64,000 nucleotides of DNA from Arthrobacter sp. MYb23 (GTDB taxonomy: Bacteria; Actinomycetota; Actinomycetes; Actinomycetales; Micrococcaceae). The stretch is from contig NZ_PCPR01000002.1 in NCBI RefSeq assembly GCF_002979775.1, positions 248,001 to 312,000 on the forward strand. The letters are read 5' to 3'. The number at the start of each line of letters is the position of its first letter. The stretch's first letter is position 1. A model generated the notes under the pieces. That model was not told the origin of the DNA. It saw only the letters and a program-made list of their open reading frames with translations, and did not search any database. This document shows, piece by piece, positions 60,035 to 64,000 of the stretch. A program made the position numbers and the translations under genes.

Positions 60035-60577
60035 TCACTGGGGCGAAGATGTCTTTAGCCAGCGCGTGAAAAGCGCGGCTTGCGGGGCCAAAGGCGCCAG
60101 GGTCAGGGCCCCTTTCACCACGGGAACTCCGTAGGCAGCCAAGGAAGCAGCAAGCGTTCTGTGATCTGTGCGCGTGCATGCCCTCACGATCCGGAGGCAC
60201 AGCTCGTCGGCCTGTCCGGGAGGAGCGCCCGCTGCGACTGCGGCGTTGACGGCAGCAGCCTCTTCGGGAGTCAAGACCAGCGGTCCAGGGCCCACGTAGG
60301 CCACTTGGCAGTCGGCAATGTGCATGTAGCGCGTTGACGCCCATACCTCGTCAAGGCTGGAGAACTTGCCGATCAAGCTGCCGTCGGCAGCGGTGCACGT
60401 GAATTGGTACCGAATTTTGGGCTCAGGCTTCTCAACAGCCACTTTGTTGTCTGTATCGACAACAGGGGCCATCTGCAAAGCCGAGATTTGGGACGTATAT
60501 GTTTTGGTTCCTGAACAGCCGGCCAAGGCAATAGATGCCACACCGAGTTGAAGAACACTGCGCCTGCGCATGTTCAC
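60035..60577 (-). CDS. Secreted lipoprotein, paralogue of 60752-61375
   Basis: 180 aa from GTG 60577 or 178 from ATG 60571. Lipoprotein signal RRSVLQLGVASIALAGCSG (lipobox LAGC). Mature part shares KFSSLDEVWASTRYMHIADC and ADELCLRIVRACTRTD with the next lipoprotein (LSSLAEVWAATNYTRMASC; VMRLCTRISD), including paired cysteines. Function unknown. Its 5' leader is duplicated in inverted orientation at 61495-61589. Confidence 0.75.
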   Translation of the reverse strand: MNMRRRSVLQLGVASIALAGCSGTKTYTSQISALQMAPVVDTDNKVAVEKPEPKIRYQFTCTAADGSLIGKFSSLDEVWASTRYMHIADCQVAYVGPGPLVLTPEEAAAVNAAVAAGAPPGQADELCLRIVRACTRTDHRTLAASLAAYGVPVVKGALTLAPLAPQAALFTRWLKTSSPQ

Positions 60578-60669
60578 CGAGGGATCCCCACTTCATTCGG
60601 ATGCTCCCCAGCTCCGCATGCATTGGTTATTCGCCCCAAGCCGTTTCCGGCTGCGTCTTAGTACATCTT
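60575..60669 (-). repeat. 95-bp leader block, minus-strand copy
   Basis: Reads on the minus strand from AAGATGTACTAAG to CCCTCGGTG, the last three bases being the GTG start of the lipoprotein. It matches 61495-61589 at 94 of 95 positions. It includes GCCG-GAAA-CGGC, a hairpin with a GNRA tetraloop, and a G-rich stretch. Probably a promoter plus structured 5' leader. Confidence 0.8.
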
Positions 60670-60751
60670 CCCCTAAATCCTGAATTTGTCACTACATTTC
60701 TTTTTCAGGCGCCGGATGACCGCCATGGAACCCGCCGCAGGGACGGAATCG

Positions 60752-61375
60752 CTACTGCGCGGCACCAGTCCTGGTGCCGTCCGCCCATTCAGCAATGATC
60801 TTGGCCTGTGGCGCCTCGGGACAGAAGGCCGCCGCAGCAGTCAAGGTTTCACGCCCGGCGTCCTTGAAGCCTCCAGGTCCGGTTTCATCGCTGATCCTGG
60901 TGCAGAGTCGCATGACGTCCAGCATCACCGCGAGGTCTTCCTCCGGAGAAGCGGCGTCGGGTGCCGCCGTCGCAATCGCCTGCTGTTCGGCAGGAGTCGA
61001 TTCGAAAGGCTGTTCGCCCTGGAAGCTGACCTCACAGGAGGCCATGCGGGTGTAGTTGGTGGCGGCCCATACTTCGGCCAGGCTGGACAGCTGCACTTCC
61101 GGTGATGCATCGAGGCTGGTGCAGCGGTAGGCGTACCGGCCGGGTTCGTCAGCACCGGGCAGCTCCCGGTCCGCAGCCGGGCCCTGAGTGGGCACTGCCG
61201 GCTCACCCGGTTGCGCCGGTTGGGACGCGATGTCCGACGGCGGCCGGCTGGCTGGCGCTGTGTTGCTCACGCCAGGTTGCGGGGTGGGGCCTCCTGTTGT
61301 GGGCTGCGGAGAAGGTGCTGTGCACCCGACCAAAAGCATCACCAGCGGTACTGCCATTGCCCACGATTTGCGCAT
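60752..61375 (-). CDS. Secreted lipoprotein
   Basis: 207 aa from ATG 61375, which begins a normal lipoprotein signal (RKSWAMAVPLVMLLVGCTA, lipobox LVGC); earlier in-frame starts up to 61420 would spoil it. A Pro/Thr/Ser-rich linker is followed by a globular part related to the 60035-60577 lipoprotein (SSLAEVWAATNYTRMASCEV, LDVMRLCTRI). The pair is a tandem paralogue set of unknown role. TTGACC with CACGAT 17 bp downstream, just before the gene, could be its promoter. Confidence 0.75.
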   Translation of the reverse strand: MRKSWAMAVPLVMLLVGCTAPSPQPTTGGPTPQPGVSNTAPASRPPSDIASQPAQPGEPAVPTQGPAADRELPGADEPGRYAYRCTSLDASPEVQLSSLAEVWAATNYTRMASCEVSFQGEQPFESTPAEQQAIATAAPDAASPEEDLAVMLDVMRLCTRISDETGPGGFKDAGRETLTAAAAFCPEAPQAKIIAEWADGTRTGAAQ

Positions 61376-61494
61376 TCGAACCTCCACCACCATCGTGCGG
61401 GGCGAGCACACAACGGTCAAGCATTGGCCTCGTCAAAATAGCCTTTCGGGCGGTTTTTATGAGATCCCCTAGTGACAAATGGGAAAATTGGTGG

Positions 61495-61589
61495 AAGATG
61501 TACTAAGACGCAGCCGGAAACGGCGTGGGGCGAATAACCAATGCATGCGGAGCTGGGGAGCATCCGAATGAAGTGGGGATCCCTCGGTG
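61495..61589 (+). repeat. 95-bp leader block, plus-strand copy
   Basis: Inverted copy of 60575-60669 with one difference (G for T after CGGC). It is continued by a less conserved coding part (CGCAGTGTTCTTCA, LQLG) that copies the start of the lipoprotein gene. It now stands before the large secreted protein gene that runs off the window. Confidence 0.8.
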
Positions 61590-64000
61590 GACACGCGCAA
61601 TCGCAGTGTTCTTCAGCTTGGTTTGGCATGTCTTGCCTTCGCCGGTCGCTCAAGAACCTCTCAACCAACCGCCCGAAAAACCGTCCGCTATTTAGCGGGT
61701 GACGGGCGGCAACGCCACAAGGTCACAGCGGTTCTTGCCACCGCCAGCCTGGCCATGGCGGCTCTGACCGGTGTACTCACCGCAGGGCCGGCCTTCGCCG
61801 ATCAAGCGCGCCAAACAGTGACCACGGGCCTGACCAAGGCATCCGGAACCGTCCAGGACCCTGATGGTCGACTGTGGGTATCGGATGCCCGCGCGGGTTT
61901 CTGCCGTGTCACCGAAACCAGCGGAGCAACCACGGGAGTCATCGAGACGGGCACCTGTCTCGGGGGAACACTCCCGGGACACGGTGACGGCCCCGCACTG
62001 GCCGGCACACCCGCCATGATCGATCCGTCACCCGCCTCTGCCGGCAGTGGTGACGAAATCGCATTCATTCCGGATGCTGCCGTCGGAAGTTCCGATGTTG
62101 TGCGCGCACGCTGGAATCCTGATGAGTCGGCCTTCGACTACGACGGTTCGTTGACCATTTTTGACAGCGATCTTCGGCCCAATGCAGTAAGCGACGGTCC
62201 GGACGGGAACATCTACCTGTCGTTTGCGAACGCGCGCTCCATCATCAAGATCGTGGACCCCACAGCCCTCCACCCCAGCATTGAATCGATCGCCTCGGTG
62301 AACACGAAGTCCCTGAGCCTGGCCGCCACGCACCGGAACAGCTCCGGCAACGTGGTGGTCTACGTGGCTGAGACGTCAGGCCTGACGGTCTTCACCGCTC
62401 CCGACGACGGCGTGCTGACCAACTTCGTGCCGGTGCCGCTTTACAACGTCGGCAAGCCGACGGCTCTCTACTACGACTGGCAGTCACCCCTGGTTCTCTA
62501 CACCGGTACCGGCGGCGGAACCACAACGGCCGACGCCGGTAAGGACACCATCTCCCGCATTGACCTGAGCACGGACACTGTGGACAACCAGTGGGCTCTT
62601 GGTTTCAGCAAGATCGGTGGCCTGTCCATGCGGAACGGCAAGGTACTGGTCATGGAGGATCCGGGGCAGTTGGATCCGGCCAAGCCCACTGAACGCGGCA
62701 GGTTGCTGACCTTGGGAGGCGTGGTCCCCTCCATCATCAGTGGTCCGACGGCGGCCAACGGAACCCAGGCCGCAAACCCGGCATTCACCAATGATTCAAC
62801 CCCCACCTTCACTGTCACGTCCACCCCGGCGGGCGGAGCACTGGAGTGCAGCCTGCAACTGAGCACCGCGACGCCGGTGTGGCAGGTCTGCACTGGCGGT
62901 ACCTTCACGCCAGCCGCAGCGTTGGCCAACGGCGCCTACACGTTCTCGGTCCGGGCAGCACCGTCAGGCCTCCCGGTATCGCGCTCCTTCACCGTTGATC
63001 TGACGGCACCTGCGGCACCCGTGATCACCGCACCGCTTGCCGGGTCAACAGTCAACGGGAAGCCAGTCCTGGGGGTAACCTCCGATCCCGACTCCACGCT
63101 GAGCTGCTCGGTCGATTCCACCACCACGTTCACGGCCTGCAGCAACGGCTACGTTTATAACCTCACGACGGCGGGACAGCACGTCCTCGGAGTGAGGGCC
63201 ACGGACATGGCAGGCAACATCAGCCCCGTGGCTACGGTGACGGTCACGGCTGACTTGACGGCTCCGCAGGTTGCCATCAGCAATCCGGCGGAGGGCGCAA
63301 CGGTAGGCATCTCGCCTTCCTTCACTTTCGCCTCGTCGTCACCGGATATAGCCGGTTTCAGGTGCAAGCTTGGCTCCAACGCCTTTACTGAATGCACCTC
63401 TCCCAAGGTGTACACGGACGTTCCCAGTGGTCCCGCAGCCTTCACCGTGGAGGCCAGGGACAATGCAGGAAACACGGCCACGGCCTCGCGGAATGTGACG
63501 GTATTCGCTCCCGACACCACCGCGCCGGTGGTTACTGCTGATCCCGTCGGCGGAACCTACGGGCCCAACAAGACCGTTGCCCTTTCGGTCAATGAAGCGG
63601 CCACCGTGTTCGTCACAACCGACGGTTCACCTCCCACAACGGCCAGCCCCGTCTATGCCGGGCCGATCCCGTTGACGTCAATGACACTGAAATACTTTGC
63701 CCGGGACACAGCAGGAAACACCTCCTCCGTGACCAGCCAAAGCTACGTCGTGGACAACGTGGCCCCCACCCTCACGGTGTCCCCCGCAGCCGGCGGCTAT
63801 GCTTCCGGGCAGCAGGTCACCATGTCATCAAGTGAGGCCGGGAGCATCTTCTACACCACCGACGGCACCACGCCGGCAACATCCGCTACCGGCCCCACCA
63901 AGGCCTACACCGCCGCGTTCGCCCTGACCGCGAACACCACGGTCAAGGCAGTGGCTGTGGATGCTTTCGGCAACGCCTCGGCAGTGGTAACCCGCGCCTA
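61587..64000 (+). CDS. Large secreted repeat protein (runs off the window)
   Basis: The frame is open from GTG 61587 to the window end, over 800 codons. Residues 1-30 copy the lipoprotein start (RSVLQLGLACLAFAGRS), but the lipobox Cys is Arg. A second, Sec-type signal follows (HKVTAVLATASLAMAALTGVL, then AGPAFA). The exterior part has an NHL/propeller-like region (VQDPDGRLWVSDARAGFC, VSDGPDGNIYLSFANA), then Ig-like repeats (TPTFTVTSTPAGGALECSL, DLTAPQVAISNPA) and chitobiase-C-terminal-like units (VFVTTDGSPPTT, IFYTTDGTTPAT). Probably a surface or carbohydrate-binding protein. Confidence 0.8.
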   Translation, partial: MDTRNRSVLQLGLACLAFAGRSRTSQPTARKTVRYLAGDGRQRHKVTAVLATASLAMAALTGVLTAGPAFADQARQTVTTGLTKASGTVQDPDGRLWVSDARAGFCRVTETSGATTGVIETGTCLGGTLPGHGDGPALAGTPAMIDPSPASAGSGDEIAFIPDAAVGSSDVVRARWNPDESAFDYDGSLTIFDSDLRPNAVSDGPDGNIYLSFANARSIIKIVDPTALHPSIESIASVNTKSLSLAATHRNSSGNVVVYVAETSGLTVFTAPDDGVLTNFVPVPLYNVGKPTALYYDWQSPLVLYTGTGGGTTTADAGKDTISRIDLSTDTVDNQWALGFSKIGGLSMRNGKVLVMEDPGQLDPAKPTERGRLLTLGGVVPSIISGPTAANGTQAANPAFTNDSTPTFTVTSTPAGGALECSLQLSTATPVWQVCTGGTFTPAAALANGAYTFSVRAAPSGLPVSRSFTVDLTAPAAPVITAPLAGSTVNGKPVLGVTSDPDSTLSCSVDSTTTFTACSNGYVYNLTTAGQHVLGVRATDMAGNISPVATVTVTADLTAPQVAISNPAEGATVGISPSFTFASSSPDIAGFRCKLGSNAFTECTSPKVYTDVPSGPAAFTVEARDNAGNTATASRNVTVFAPDTTAPVVTADPVGGTYGPNKTVALSVNEAATVFVTTDGSPPTTASPVYAGPIPLTSMTLKYFARDTAGNTSSVTSQSYVVDNVAPTLTVSPAAGGYASGQQVTMSSSEAGSIFYTTDGTTPATSATGPTKAYTAAFALTANTTVKAVAVDAFGNASAVVTRA

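Noticed and set aside
60575..60669. c-di-AMP (ydaO) or c-di-GMP riboswitch
   Set aside because: GGGGCGAAT and GTGGGGAT recall parts of ydaO, but order and spacing differ and the conserved 3' CCGACAGCTAACC part is absent.

Overview
The window is a high-GC actinobacterial chromosome segment, most likely Arthrobacter sensu lato (Micrococcaceae). This is inferred from GC content, frequent GTG/TTG starts, a Tad/Flp pilus locus, a secreted GH25 lysozyme with FG-GAP repeats, and the style of the phage genes. About 53.3 kb of it is one integrated siphovirus prophage. The prophage lies inside the Tad pilus ATPase gene (cpaF/tadA). The 3' third of cpaF is at 865-1209 and the 5' two thirds at 54517-55470, both on the minus strand. 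A 15-bp core (ACACATCCCGGGCAA) occurs at both junctions (1195-1209 and 54535-54549), and joining the halves there restores an uninterrupted CpaF reading frame. A large serine integrase sits directly against the right junction.

Layout. 1-1209: tadB-like gene and the cpaF 3' end. 1290-13100: accessory left arm on both strands, with a RelA/SpoT-domain protein, a PIN-domain protein, a protein with a C-terminal HEPN-like RX4H motif, a decayed acyltransferase, an HNH-type protein and membrane proteins. 13248-17138: control region, with a minus-strand string of small early genes ending in a sigma-like protein, diverging from a plus-strand HTH regulator. Perfect palindromes with the core TTGCGCAA lie in between. 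17484-20770: two HNH genes, a broken lipoprotein gene, three long imperfect direct repeats, several strong hairpins and a tRNA-like stretch. 20788-43617: one long plus-strand late operon: MazG-like, small proteins, HExxH protein, redoxin, HNH, TerS, TerL, portal, MuF-like, scaffold, capsid, connectors, tail tube, frameshifted tail chaperones, 1410-aa tape measure, tail tip and a BNR-like receptor-binding candidate. 43668-48870: minus-strand cargo with an intact acyltransferase/SGNH protein and a PIN-like protein. 49088-50585: lysis genes (TM protein, M23 endolysin, holin candidate). 50913-54507: OLD-like ATPase/Toprim protein and integrase. 54517-64000: chromosome again, with the cpaF 5' part, GH25 muramidase, ceramidase-like enzyme, two related lipoproteins and a large secreted repeat protein that runs off the window.

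How it fits together. The prophage has full head, tail, packaging, lysis, integration and immunity modules but no recognisable replication or recombination genes. Several cargo genes belong to families that include phage-exclusion factors (RelA/SpoT-type, HEPN, PIN, OLD) or surface modifiers (acyltransferase/SGNH). They are placed at the two prophage ends and between tail and lysis genes, so superinfection exclusion is the likeliest collective role; this is inference. The lysogen should lack a working Tad pilus ATPase while the prophage stays integrated. The large terminase subunit seems to begin with ATA instead of ATG, a possible sign of early decay or down-tuned lytic growth.
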